This document shows, in pieces, positions 35,183 to 43,700 of a stretch of DNA of 64,000 nucleotides. This DNA comes from Kosakonia quasisacchari (GTDB lineage Bacteria > Pseudomonadota > Gammaproteobacteria > Enterobacterales > Enterobacteriaceae), in contig NZ_SJOP01000019.1 in assembly GCF_004331415.1 (NCBI RefSeq), forward strand, positions 39,705 through 103,704. The letters are read 5' to 3'. Made by a program: the position numbers and the translations under genes. Position 1 is the first letter of the stretch, and every line of letters starts with the position of its first letter. The notes under the pieces were generated by a model, which made no database searches, was not told where the DNA came from, and saw nothing but the letters and a program-made list of their open reading frames with translations.

Positions 35183-35980
35183 TTAATGTACCTGTCTTGC
35201 ACTGTCGCTATTGCGGCCCGCCTGCCCACGCAAACGGTTTAGCGGGTCCTGCCCATAAAAATGGCAGAAGCGCTGCCACAGCGCCGGAAAGCGCGGAGCA
35301 AACAGCTCTGGCGCGCTAAAGAAATACTCTGAAAGTACGGCGAAACATTCTGCCGGATCGGTTGCCGCATAGGCGTCGATGCTGGCGGCGCTTTCACCAA
35401 CCAGATCGATCTCATCCTGAATGTTGTCCATCGCGGCGCGCAGATCGTGTTCCCAGCCTGCCACTTCACGCAGAGGAATCAGCGGAATGCCGCTGGCGCG
35501 ATCGCCGTTGCGCGTATCCAGTTTATGCGCCACTTCATGAATAATGAGATTGAAGCCTGATGCGTCGAACGAATCCTGAATATCGAGCCAATTAAGAATG
35601 ATGGGGCCTTGTTGCCAGCTCTGCCCGGACTGAACCACGCGCTGATTGTGCACCAAGCCAATATCGTCTTCCCACTCGTCATCGACAACAAACGGTGCCG
35701 GGTAGATGAGCACTTCATGGAAACCATCCAGCCACTCAAGGCCAAGCTCCAGCACCGGCAGGCAAAACAGTAAGCTAATGCGCGCACTTTTCAGCGCATC
35801 TAAATCGAATCCTTGCAACGGAACCAGGCGTTTTTGCTGCAAAAAGCGGTCAGCCAGATGAACAAGTTTCTCCTGTTCTTCCGGTGACAAATTTGCTAAC
35901 ACAGGGGCATTTAACGCTTCTTCCCAAGGGTATTCTGCGCCTTCGGCAGATTCCCTTGTCTTCCAGGGCCACTTAATCAT
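35183..35980 (-). CDS. mtfA: Mlc-titration factor A, zinc peptidase MtfA
   Basis: The 265-residue protein matches E. coli MtfA. The gluzincin motif HEVAH is at 148-152, with a downstream acidic region (EVAGWEHD, then DPAECFAVLSEYFF) supplying the third ligand. MtfA binds the repressor Mlc, relieving repression of ptsG and linking glucose uptake to Mlc availability, and it has zinc-dependent aminopeptidase activity. Cytosolic and monocistronic, beside the asnT-type tRNA as in E. coli. Confidence 0.96.
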   Translation of the reverse strand: MIKWPWKTRESAEGAEYPWEEALNAPVLANLSPEEQEKLVHLADRFLQQKRLVPLQGFDLDALKSARISLLFCLPVLELGLEWLDGFHEVLIYPAPFVVDDEWEDDIGLVHNQRVVQSGQSWQQGPIILNWLDIQDSFDASGFNLIIHEVAHKLDTRNGDRASGIPLIPLREVAGWEHDLRAAMDNIQDEIDLVGESAASIDAYAATDPAECFAVLSEYFFSAPELFAPRFPALWQRFCHFYGQDPLNRLRGQAGRNSDSARQVH

Positions 35981-36073
35981 TGTTTTGCTCGCAAACTCGC
36001 CACTTGAACCAAATTAACGGGACAGGGTCTGTTAAAATGCCAAATTACCTGGCATCATGGCAACCATCTGAAC

Positions 36074-36163
36074 GGAGAGATGCCGGAGCGGCTGAACGGG
36101 ACGGTCTCGAAAACCGTAGTTGGGGCAACTCAACCGGGGGTTCAAATCCCCCTCTCTCCGCCA
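36074..36163 (+). tRNA. serU: tRNA-Ser (CGA)
   Basis: A 90-base class II tRNA with encoded CCA. It has acceptor GGAGAGA/TCTCTCC, anticodon CGA in GTCTCGAAAA, a long variable arm (GTTGGGGCAAC) and T-loop GGTTCAAATCC. It reads UCG. Position next to mtfA matches serU. Confidence 0.96.
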
Positions 36164-36561
36164 TTATTCAAACAGTTACGCGCTTCGCTTTCAACGACTC
36201 CCGTCACAGTTGCTTTTCCACTCTTGCATTTGCACATTTTATAACCTTTTTTTAACATAATCGACAGAAATGATCGCCGCTTTTATCATTAATTTTTGTC
36301 GCGTTTCCGTCGGTCTGGAAATGTCACTGCTAGCGCGCTGATAACACTTTTCTTATTAATTTTTATCCCGTTACGTCTGTTTGTCATTTTCACATGGCAC
36401 ACTTTTTCTTGGCCTGCGGCCGTTGCAGGTTAGGGGATTCATCAGTCTCGCTGATATATCTTTAAAACTCATCAACAGACGATATGATGAGAGAGTAGTC
36501 ACATTTATGTTGAGACAATTTCATTCTTTTCATCCCTTAACCTATGCGGAAAAAAAACATT
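36164..36561. other. AT-rich intergenic region
   Basis: About 400 bases. A small hairpin CCTGC/GCAGG (about 36414-36430) is the only structure. No gene or terminator for serU was convincing. Confidence 0.35.
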
Positions 36562-36828
36562 ATGGAAGATAAAGCGGTTCGCAGCCTCGGTGGCAAACTG
36601 GCACTCTGGGTGTTCTGGATTTTCTGCGTTTATTTTATCTGGTCTGTGCTAAACGATATCTGGCCAGTCAGCCAGACGAATTCGCCATCCGGGTTTAATA
36701 CGGGCACAGTTGGAACGGCGACCGGAAACTGGCTGAACTCGTTTTTTGGTGTGCTGGTTTTAGCTGTCGTTGGTGCGATACTTGGCGCTATTGCCTGGTA
36801 TACGCGCCCACAAGATCCGGATGCCTGA
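36562..36828 (+). CDS. Small inner-membrane protein
   Basis: The protein has 88 residues from the ATG at 36562; an in-frame ATG six codons earlier lacks a ribosome site. Two hydrophobic segments are clear, about residues 12-33 (LALWVFWIFCVYFIWSVL) and 60-80 (FFGVLVLAVVGAILGAIAWY), joined by a Ser/Thr/Asn/Gly-rich loop. No family is recognised. It is followed by yedJ 36 bases later, so the two may share a transcript. Confidence 0.65.
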   Translation: MEDKAVRSLGGKLALWVFWIFCVYFIWSVLNDIWPVSQTNSPSGFNTGTVGTATGNWLNSFFGVLVLAVVGAILGAIAWYTRPQDPDA

Positions 36829-36864
36829 AACCGCAACTCATGGCTTTCATTGACGGGAACAAGA

Positions 36865-37563
36865 ATGAACTTAAACGACTGGCAGCGCCGTTTTGACCAA
36901 TGGATTTCTCAGCATTTTAATCACGGCGACGCCGCGCATGATGTCTCACACTTTCGCCGGGTCTGGAAAACGGCACAAACGTTAATGCAAGGCCAGCAGG
37001 CTGATGCACTGGTGGTGCTGACCGCCTGTTATTTCCATGACATCGTGAGTTTTGCCAAAAATCACCCACAGCGTCATCAATCTTCGGTAATGGCAGCAGA
37101 AAAAACGGCGGCTATTCTCGCCAGCGATTTTCCTGATTTCCCACAAAACGCCGTTGCTGCCGTGCGCCATGCCATTGAAGCGCACAGCTTTAGCGCTGGC
37201 ATTGCGCCACAAACGCTGGAAGCGAAAATTGTTCAGGATGCCGATCGGCTCGAATCGCTTGGGGCGATTGGCCTGGCGCGCGTATTTGCCGTTTCCGGCT
37301 CGATGGGCGCGGCCTTATTCGATGGTGAAGATCCGTTTGCCGCGAAACGTGAACTGGATGACAAAGCCTTCGCCCTTGATCATTTTCGTTGCAAACTGCT
37401 GAAATTACCCGCCACCATGCAGACTGACCAAGGGCGTAAACTCGCCGAACACAACGCAGATTTTTTGGTGCACTTTATGGCGAAACTCAGCGCCGAACTG
37501 CAAGGTGATCACCAGCGCGTTGATGAAGAGGTGTTGCGCCGCTTTAGCTTTCACCTGGCCTGA
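36865..37563 (+). CDS. yedJ: HD-domain phosphohydrolase YedJ
   Basis: The protein has 232 residues from the ATG at 36865. It is an HD-superfamily metal-dependent phosphohydrolase: His and Asp pairs are visible in AAHDVSHFRR and CYFHDIVSF, with the later Asp in KIVQDADRLESLGAIGLARVF. This corresponds to E. coli YedJ, whose substrate is not settled. In E. coli it is followed by dcm and vsr; here vsr begins 12 bases after its stop and dcm is absent. Confidence 0.9.
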   Translation: MNLNDWQRRFDQWISQHFNHGDAAHDVSHFRRVWKTAQTLMQGQQADALVVLTACYFHDIVSFAKNHPQRHQSSVMAAEKTAAILASDFPDFPQNAVAAVRHAIEAHSFSAGIAPQTLEAKIVQDADRLESLGAIGLARVFAVSGSMGAALFDGEDPFAAKRELDDKAFALDHFRCKLLKLPATMQTDQGRKLAEHNADFLVHFMAKLSAELQGDHQRVDEEVLRRFSFHLA

Positions 37564-37575
37564 TGGAGACGTGCG

Positions 37576-38070
37576 ATGGCGGATGTGCATGACAAAGCAA
37601 CGCGCAGTAAAAATATGCGCGCCATTGGCACAAAGGATACGGCGATTGAAAAGCGGCTTGCCGCGAGTCTTGCTTCGCTGGAGCTTGATTTTCGTGTCCA
37701 GGACGCCGCCTTACCGGGGCGGCCTGATTTTGTGCTCGACGATTATCGCTGCGTTATCTTTACCCATGGTTGTTTCTGGCATCACCACACCTGTTATCTT
37801 TTCAAAGTGCCTGCCACGCGCACGGATTTCTGGCTGGAGAAGATTGGTAAAAACGTTGAACGCGATGCGCGCGACACTGCGTTGTTGCTGGAACAGGGCT
37901 GGCGAGTTCTGGTGGTCTGGGAATGTGCGCTGCGCGGGCGGTTAAAACTCAGCGATGAGGCGTTATGTGAACGACTGGAAGAGTGGATCTGCGAAGGGCA
38001 ACAGACTGCGCAGATCGACACTCAAGGGATTCATGCGATGGCCATTACTTCTCTGCCTCACAAGGCGTAA
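37576..38070 (+). CDS. vsr: Very-short-patch repair endonuclease Vsr
   Basis: The protein has 164 residues. Catalytic Asp51, His64 and His69 are at the same numbers as in E. coli Vsr, and the zinc-site Cys/His residues are kept (HGCFWHHHTC). Vsr nicks 5' of the T in T:G mismatches that arise from deaminated 5-methylcytosine in Dcm sites (CCWGG). Normally it overlaps dcm; no dcm reading frame lies upstream here. GGAGA precedes the ATG. Its 3' end overlaps the convergent yedA by 26 bases. Confidence 0.95.
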   Translation: MADVHDKATRSKNMRAIGTKDTAIEKRLAASLASLELDFRVQDAALPGRPDFVLDDYRCVIFTHGCFWHHHTCYLFKVPATRTDFWLEKIGKNVERDARDTALLLEQGWRVLVVWECALRGRLKLSDEALCERLEEWICEGQQTAQIDTQGIHAMAITSLPHKA

Positions 38071-38956
38071 CCACCGGGCGTGCCGGGAAGAGATATTTAC
38101 CCAGCGTCACCAGCACCACCGCCATAATAATAATGCCCAACGCCAGCCATTCCACAGACGAGAGATGTTCCCCGCCAAAGCTTGTACCAAGCAGCACGGC
38201 GACCACCGGATTGACATATGCATAGCTGGTTGCGACGGCCGGCGAGACATTGCGGATCAGGTACATATAGGCATTGATGGCGATAATGGAGCCAAATAAC
38301 GCCAGATAACCGACGGCGAAGAAACCGGACAGCGGCGGTACTGCGCTAAGTCGCTCGCCACTTAATGCCGAGGCCGCTAACAACACAATGCCTGCGGCCA
38401 GCATTTCAATTGCGCCTGCCATCATGCCGCTCGGCAGTTCAATTCTCGAACCGTATACCGAGCCAAATGCCCAGCTTAGCGAACCGACCAGAATCATCAC
38501 GGCACCCCACGGATTGCCGCTTAAATTCCCACCACTATTGAGCAAAACAATGCCCACCAGGCCAATGGCAATGCCAAACCACTCAAGTTTTCGCGTGGCA
38601 ATGCCGAAAAAGTGACTGAAACACAACGTGAAAAGTGGAACGGTAGCAACTACCACGGCGGCGATACCCGACGGTACATTTTGGTGTTCGGCGACGGTAA
38701 CAAAACCGTTGCCCACCGCCAGCAGCAGTACGCCAATCAGCGCGGCATTCAACATCGGGCGCAGCGGCGGCAATTTATGGCCGGTCAGTAATAAGACGCT
38801 GGTCAGAATGACGCCCGCAGATAAAAAGCGTGTACCGGCCAGCATAAACGGCGGCCAGCTTTCAACGCCAATGCGGATAACAAAGTACGTGGAACCCCAG
38901 ATAATATAGAGCGCGAAAAGGGCGCCAATAAGCGGTAAAACTTGCCTGAAACGCAT
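38045..38956 (-). CDS. yedA: EamA-family inner-membrane transporter YedA
   Basis: The protein has 303 residues from MRFRQVLPL (38956), the E. coli start; five further codons upstream are in frame. Ten membrane segments form two EamA repeats (ALFALYIIWGSTYFVIRIGVESWPPFMLAGTRF in the first). It is a drug/metabolite-transporter-type permease of unknown substrate. It is convergent with vsr and overlaps its end. Confidence 0.93.
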   Translation of the reverse strand: MRFRQVLPLIGALFALYIIWGSTYFVIRIGVESWPPFMLAGTRFLSAGVILTSVLLLTGHKLPPLRPMLNAALIGVLLLAVGNGFVTVAEHQNVPSGIAAVVVATVPLFTLCFSHFFGIATRKLEWFGIAIGLVGIVLLNSGGNLSGNPWGAVMILVGSLSWAFGSVYGSRIELPSGMMAGAIEMLAAGIVLLAASALSGERLSAVPPLSGFFAVGYLALFGSIIAINAYMYLIRNVSPAVATSYAYVNPVVAVLLGTSFGGEHLSSVEWLALGIIIMAVVLVTLGKYLFPARPVVTPCEAEK

Positions 38957-39133
38957 AACCCACCACGGCAAAAGATAAGAGGCTTATAGTAAACGTTAAA
39001 ACTATCGGCCTGGCGAGTGGTTAATTGCGTAAGAAGTGTTAAATTTTTGTTGACTCAAAGAGGTGATTTTCGCCCTTGGGTTTTTTCCATCATACTGAGA
39101 AGCGTTACGTCATAAATTCAAAAGGAAGACATT

Positions 39134-40045
39134 TTGGCAGGAAGTAGTTTATTAACATTACTCGATGATATTGCGACATTGCTGGATGATATTTCAGTGA
39201 TGGGCAAACTGGCGGCGAAAAAGACTGCCGGTGTGCTGGGCGACGATCTTTCGCTTAACGCGCAGCAGGTCACCGGCGTGCGCGCCAACCGCGAATTGCC
39301 AGTGGTGTGGAGCGTCGCGCGTGGGTCGTTGCTGAATAAGGTGATTCTCGTGCCGTTGGCGTTACTGATTAGCGCCTTTATTCCCTGGGCCATTACACCT
39401 CTGCTGATGCTCGGTGGCGCATTTTTATGCTTTGAAGGTGTGGAGAAAGTGCTGCACACGTTTGAAGCGCGTAAGCATAAAGAGAGCCCGGAGGCACGCC
39501 AGCAGCGTCTGGAGGCGCTGGCGGCGCAAGATCCGCAGCAGTTCGAGAAAGATAAAATTAAAGGCGCGGTGCGTACCGATTTTATCCTCTCTGCGGAGAT
39601 TGTCGCCATCACGCTTGGCATCGTTGCCGACGCGCCGTTGCTGAACCAGGTGCTGATCCTGTCGGGCATCGCGGTGCTGGTTACCATTGGCGTTTACGGA
39701 CTGGTTGGCATCATCGTTAAGCTCGATGATATGGGGTTCTGGCTGGTAGAGAAACCGGGCGTTCTGGCGCAGGGGTTGGGGAAAGGGTTGTTATTCACCG
39801 CGCCCTGGCTCATGAAGATCCTTTCTGTTGTCGGTACGCTGGCAATGTTCCTGGTCGGTGGCGGGATTGTGGTGCACGGTATTGCACCGTTACATCACGC
39901 CATTGAGCATTTTGCTGCGAACCAGCCTGCACTGCTGCAAGCGCTGGCTCCAATGGTAGCAAACCTGGTGCTGGGCTTTGTGATTGGTGCCGTGGTGGTC
40001 ACGGTAATGAAAGGTGTGGAACGTTTACGTGGCGGCAAAAAATAA
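39134..40045 (+). CDS. yedI: DUF808 inner-membrane protein YedI
   Basis: The 303-residue protein matches YedI (AGSSLLTLLDDIATLLDDISVMGKLAAKKTAGVLGDDL). Several membrane segments lie in the middle and at the C-terminus (LSVVGTLAMFLVGGGIVVHGI, then VANLVLGFVIGAVVVTV). The start is a TTG at 39134 with AAAGGA at good spacing, no closer ATG being available. Function unknown. Confidence 0.92.
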   Translation: MAGSSLLTLLDDIATLLDDISVMGKLAAKKTAGVLGDDLSLNAQQVTGVRANRELPVVWSVARGSLLNKVILVPLALLISAFIPWAITPLLMLGGAFLCFEGVEKVLHTFEARKHKESPEARQQRLEALAAQDPQQFEKDKIKGAVRTDFILSAEIVAITLGIVADAPLLNQVLILSGIAVLVTIGVYGLVGIIVKLDDMGFWLVEKPGVLAQGLGKGLLFTAPWLMKILSVVGTLAMFLVGGGIVVHGIAPLHHAIEHFAANQPALLQALAPMVANLVLGFVIGAVVVTVMKGVERLRGGKK

Positions 40046-40124
40046 AATCTTGCGTCAGACATTACGCAAATTTAAGCAACTTCGTCTAAGGTGAAAAAGT
40101 TTCGCCCTGATACCGGAGGCAAGA

Positions 40125-40307
40125 ATGGTCTTTTTGGTCAGCGATGAAGTGCAGAGTAAAAAGGGTGGTCCGCTCATGATTGTTACCGGATATGCCAGCG
40201 GTATGGTTGAGTGCCGCTGGTATGACGGCCACGGCGTCAAACGGGAAGCCTTTCGTGAAGATGAACTGATGCCTGGCGACAGGCGGCGGATCCACGAAGA
40301 AGCATAA
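40125..40307 (+). CDS. yodC: DUF2158 protein YodC
   Basis: The 60-residue protein, MVFLVSDEVQSKKGGPLMIVTGYASGMVECRWYDG, matches YodC and the DUF2158 family, a small SH3-like beta-barrel. Cytosolic, function unknown. GGAGG lies before the ATG and a terminator directly follows. Confidence 0.9.
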   Translation: MVFLVSDEVQSKKGGPLMIVTGYASGMVECRWYDGHGVKREAFREDELMPGDRRRIHEEA

Positions 40308-40312
40308 CCACT

Positions 40313-40340
40313 AAAACGCCCGGCATTGCTGGGCGTTTTT
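40313..40340 (+). terminator. Intrinsic terminator after yodC
   Basis: A 12-bp stem (AAAACGCCCGGC/GCTGGGCGTTTT, one G-T pair) has a 3-base loop and ends in T residues. It rules out a dgcQ start as early as 40342. Confidence 0.88.
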
Positions 40341-40398
40341 ATTGCCGCATTACACGAGCGGGGCGAAAGAGCACTCACAGACATCTCAGGGAGCCCGT

Positions 40399-42096
40399 GT
40401 GCGGCAGAACCGTGTCGTAAAACAGCCCAGGTCGTTTAAACAACTGCAGCGCTATTTTGTTCCGGCTCAGGTGGTTAACCTGTGCTTCGTGATCGTGATG
40501 GTGTGCTCAACGATCCTGACGTGGCGCGAAGTTATCGTGCTGCAGGGTGCTTATGTTGCCAGCCAGCGTAGCGCACTGGAAAACGTCAGTAATGCGCTGG
40601 ATATGCAGATTCAGGTCGGTGTAGACCGGTTGCTCTTTTTTCGAAATGGTATGCAGGCGGCACTGCAGAAGCCGTTGGGATTTGAGGCATTAAATTCCGT
40701 GCAGGGCGAGTTTGATCGTAAACGCACCTTACCGTACTGGCAGATTGGGCTTGATAACAGCCGGACGCTGCCTATTTACGGCGTTTCAGATTCTTTAGTT
40801 GAACAGAGCGGGCTGCTGCGTCGCGATGAGGAACGGTTACACAACGAACTCACGGCGGCGATGGAGCTTGGCTATTTGTTTCGCCTCTCTTATGAGGCCT
40901 CCATGTTGCCGCGTCAGGCTTATTATTTCTCACGTGCCGGCTTTTTCCTCTCCACACGCGCTGTGGAACGTGAGCAAGACATTATTTCTACCTATTACCG
41001 CTTATTAACGCGCCCATGGTTTAGTGGCCAACAGCAGCAGGAAAACCGTGCGCGTGGCGTTCGCTGGTTCACGCTGTTAACCAACCCGGAAACCAACAGT
41101 TTTGTCGCCGCCAGCGTGCCGCTCGATTACGAGCACTATTGGTACGGCGTGCTGGTAATGAGCTTTCCGGTGAGTGCCATTAAGCCGTTACTGGTTGGCG
41201 AACAACTCCAGCAGGATGGCGGGGAATACCAGCTTTACGATAACCATTTCCGGCTGCTGACCAGTACGCAACCGCTACAGAATGCCAGCGGCGAGTTTAA
41301 TCAGGATGAGGTCGCGAAGCTACAAGCAGACATGGCTCGTGATACCGTCGGCGGCCTGCATTTGGGTACCCGCTATGTGAGCTGGCAAAAGCTGAAACAT
41401 TTTGGTGGCGCCCTGCTGCGTGTTCACTCTTTGCGCGAAGGGCTCTCCGGGGATTTCGGGCGTATCAGCATTGCGCTCTCGCTGCTGTGGGTGTTGTTTA
41501 CTGGCATGCTGCTTTTTTCCTGGGTGGTGATCCGCAGAATGGTGAACAACTTGTATAGCATGCAACACACGTTGCAATGGCAAGCGTGGTTCGACCCGCT
41601 GACGCGTCTCTATAACCGGGGATCGTTCTTTGAGCAGGCGAAGTTGTTATCTGAACAAGCGCGAGTTAAGCAAAGACCATTCTCGATCATTCAGCTTGAT
41701 ATTGACCATTTTAAGGGGGTCAACGATCAGTTCGGCCATCAAGCTGGCGATTTGGTGTTATCGCACGCCGCAGGGCTTATCAGCAGTACCATCAGAGAAC
41801 AGGATGTCGCAGGGCGTGTCGGCGGCGAAGAGTTCTGTATTTTATTGCCGGACAGCACGCTTGAGCAGGCGGCACAGGTTGCCGAGCACATCCGTTCCCG
41901 CATTGAAAGTAAAGAGATCCTCATTCACAAACGTACGACTTTGCGTATCACCGTCTCGCTCGGCGTCAGCGATGCGCAGGAAAGCGGCAATTACGATTTT
42001 GAGTACCTGCAATCCATTGCTGATAGCCGCTTATACCTGGCGAAAAACAATGGTCGCAATCAAGTCTGTTCAGTTGATGAGATGCCAAAGAGGTGA
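40399..42096 (+). CDS. dgcQ: Membrane-bound diguanylate cyclase DgcQ
   Basis: The protein has 565 residues. The GTG at 40399 is chosen because AGGGAG precedes it at good spacing and it gives the family length; an upstream TTG would overlap the yodC terminator. Two membrane segments (about 28-47 and 360-382) bracket a periplasmic sensor domain. The C-terminal GGDEF domain has the active site GGEEF and an inhibitory site REQD five residues before it, so it should make c-di-GMP with product inhibition. In E. coli YedQ/DgcQ promotes cellulose synthesis. Its 3' end overlaps the convergent mpgP. Confidence 0.94.
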   Translation: MRQNRVVKQPRSFKQLQRYFVPAQVVNLCFVIVMVCSTILTWREVIVLQGAYVASQRSALENVSNALDMQIQVGVDRLLFFRNGMQAALQKPLGFEALNSVQGEFDRKRTLPYWQIGLDNSRTLPIYGVSDSLVEQSGLLRRDEERLHNELTAAMELGYLFRLSYEASMLPRQAYYFSRAGFFLSTRAVEREQDIISTYYRLLTRPWFSGQQQQENRARGVRWFTLLTNPETNSFVAASVPLDYEHYWYGVLVMSFPVSAIKPLLVGEQLQQDGGEYQLYDNHFRLLTSTQPLQNASGEFNQDEVAKLQADMARDTVGGLHLGTRYVSWQKLKHFGGALLRVHSLREGLSGDFGRISIALSLLWVLFTGMLLFSWVVIRRMVNNLYSMQHTLQWQAWFDPLTRLYNRGSFFEQAKLLSEQARVKQRPFSIIQLDIDHFKGVNDQFGHQAGDLVLSHAAGLISSTIREQDVAGRVGGEEFCILLPDSTLEQAAQVAEHIRSRIESKEILIHKRTTLRITVSLGVSDAQESGNYDFEYLQSIADSRLYLAKNNGRNQVCSVDEMPKR

Positions 42097-42890
42097 TCCA
42101 TGCCTTCGCACCAGCCCGCTGATCCTTCTTGTTGCGTGTGGTAAACCCGTGGCGGTGTATCCTGGCGCAGCGTTACACCCTGGCGATTAAGACCTTTTAC
42201 GACCACGGCGTAGTCAACGTTATCAAGCAGCGGCGCATCGTTTGGTCCATCGCCCAGCCCAACCGTGACGGCGCGTTTACCCTGGTAATGGCGATATTGT
42301 CGGGTCAGCCAGTTGACGGCCTGGTCTTTTCCGCCGCGCTCATCCAGCACATGCCAGAATCGTGCTCCCTGAACAACACGTAAGCCCAGTTGCGCCAGCG
42401 CATCATCAAAAGCAGCCATTCGTTCATCGCTGTCGCGCCAGATCAGCGTTTCAGACGCTTCCTGCAACTTAGCAAGGTTAGCCTGCGCAGGCGTAAGACC
42501 CGTTAACTCTGCCAGCACATGCTCATCCAGCTCGCTAAACGTCGTGAATTTCCAGCCATTGCTCAGGCGTAATTGAGTCAGCACGCGAGCGATTTCCGCA
42601 TGGGGGGAACCGGTAATAATCCGTGGGTAGTCGTCGTGATCTTGCCAGTGTTCATCTAACTGAATCACCGCGCCGTTTTCAGCAATAAACGGCAGGCCTT
42701 GTAGTTGCAAAGTGTTCTGCACAGCAATCATTTCTGCAGCCGTTTTGCTGCTACAGAGGATCACGGGTATCTGCCGCTGACGTAGGCGCGCAAGCCACTC
42801 AGCAGCATGTTGCCATTCACCGGTATGACTATCCAGCAGTGTTCCTTCTATGTCAGTAAAAACCAGTAATGGGTCGTCCAGGCTCGGCAT
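42060..42890 (-). CDS. mpgP: Mannosyl-3-phosphoglycerate phosphatase-like protein (HAD family)
   Basis: The 276-residue protein matches YedP/MpgP: VILCSSKTAAEM (motif II), LGLRVVQGARFWHVLD, and VGLGDGPNDAPLLDNVDYAVVV (motif IV, GDGPND). The Cof-type cap lies between. Motif I reads DIEGT (13-17) where the family has DLDGT, so the second catalytic Asp, the general acid/base, is Glu15 here. The family reaction releases phosphate from mannosyl-3-phosphoglycerate. Overlap with dgcQ at the 3' end is as in E. coli. Confidence 0.88.
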   Translation of the reverse strand: MPSLDDPLLVFTDIEGTLLDSHTGEWQHAAEWLARLRQRQIPVILCSSKTAAEMIAVQNTLQLQGLPFIAENGAVIQLDEHWQDHDDYPRIITGSPHAEIARVLTQLRLSNGWKFTTFSELDEHVLAELTGLTPAQANLAKLQEASETLIWRDSDERMAAFDDALAQLGLRVVQGARFWHVLDERGGKDQAVNWLTRQYRHYQGKRAVTVGLGDGPNDAPLLDNVDYAVVVKGLNRQGVTLRQDTPPRVYHTQQEGSAGWCEGMDHLFGISSTEQT

Positions 42891-43081
42891 AATGAGCTCC
42901 TTTGGCAGTATGAGTCGGGAGACTTTTGTCGCGCATTGTATGCAGTAGAATACAGTTGTATGTGCTAATTTATTGATTTATAGATAGTTCTTGTCATAAC
43001 AAAATTTTCTCTATAGAGTTGTCCCCACATCAGATTCCCTGGTGTACGAATTTTAAGTGCTTCTTGCGAGAGCAAGTTTGT

Positions 43082-43103
43082 CCCGGCCGTTTCGGCGGCC
43101 GGG
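43082..43103. terminator. Strong hairpin after yodD, possible terminator
   Basis: A perfect 8-bp G+C stem (CCCGGCCG/CGGCCGGG) with loop TTTCGG lies ten bases after the yodD stop codon. T residues after it are few, so termination may be incomplete. Confidence 0.55.
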
Positions 43104-43112
43104 ATGTTTTCT

Positions 43113-43343
43113 TCAGCGATTTGCCTCTGTAATACTGAAGTCATGCACATCCAGCTCAAATGCTTCCGCCAGTTCCCGCCAGGTATGATATTCCCGACCA
43201 TCAACGCTAACGCGCTGGCCATCTTCGTCGTCGACGCGATGCACTTCGCTTTCGCTGATTTCGTTAATCGCAGCCAGCAGGGCATCGACATCAATATGCA
43301 CGTCCCGCTTTGCGGTCTCGCTGTACTCTTTAACTGTTTTCAC
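43113..43343 (-). CDS. yodD: Conserved protein YodD
   Basis: The 76-residue protein MKTVKEYSETAKRDVHIDVDALLAAINEISESEVHR is nearly identical to E. coli YodD, a small soluble stress-induced protein of unknown function. AGGAGG lies before the ATG. It is divergent from dsrB. Confidence 0.92.
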   Translation of the reverse strand: MKTVKEYSETAKRDVHIDVDALLAAINEISESEVHRVDDEDGQRVSVDGREYHTWRELAEAFELDVHDFSITEANR

Positions 43344-43469
43344 ACCGTCACCTCCTTCATAAATGCAGTTTAAGTATAGCCGGTAGAAAAAATCGCCAGC
43401 TAAACGCAGGCACGCTGTCAGGGCAGCGGTTTTGTTCTACACTGGCGTAAATGCGAGAGGAGGGTACTT

Positions 43470-43658
43470 ATGAAGGTTAACGATCGGGTAACGGTCAAAA
43501 CGGACGGGGGTCCACGCCGTCCGGGGGTGGTATTGGCTGTCGAAGCGTTTAATGAAGGTACAATGTACCTGGTCTCACTGGAAGATTACCCGCTCGGGAT
43601 CTGGTTCTTTAATGAAAAAGACCACCCGGATGGCGTATTTGTAGAACGTGCAGATTAA
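43470..43658 (+). CDS. dsrB: DsrB protein
   Basis: The 62-residue protein MKVNDRVTVKTDGGPRRPGVVLAVEAF matches DsrB, a small SH3-like protein coded next to rcsA and named for proximity to the DsrA RNA. GAGAGGAGGG precedes the ATG. I saw no DsrA RNA gene: the 3' neighbour is rcsA within 42 bases. Confidence 0.93.
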   Translation: MKVNDRVTVKTDGGPRRPGVVLAVEAFNEGTMYLVSLEDYPLGIWFFNEKDHPDGVFVERAD

Positions 43659-43662
43659 TTTT

Positions 43663-43684
43663 TCGCCCTCCGGTTGGAGGGTGA
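43663..43684. terminator. Hairpin between dsrB and rcsA
   Basis: A 9-bp stem (TCGCCCTCC/GGAGGGTGA, one G-T pair) has loop GGTT. It lies between convergent genes. No T run follows on either strand, so strength is doubtful. Confidence 0.45.
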
Positions 43685-43700
43685 ATATATAACAATACCT

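Noticed and set aside
43660..43700. DsrA small RNA gene next to dsrB
   Set aside because: Only 42 bases separate dsrB and rcsA, too little for DsrA, and no matching stem-loops were seen.
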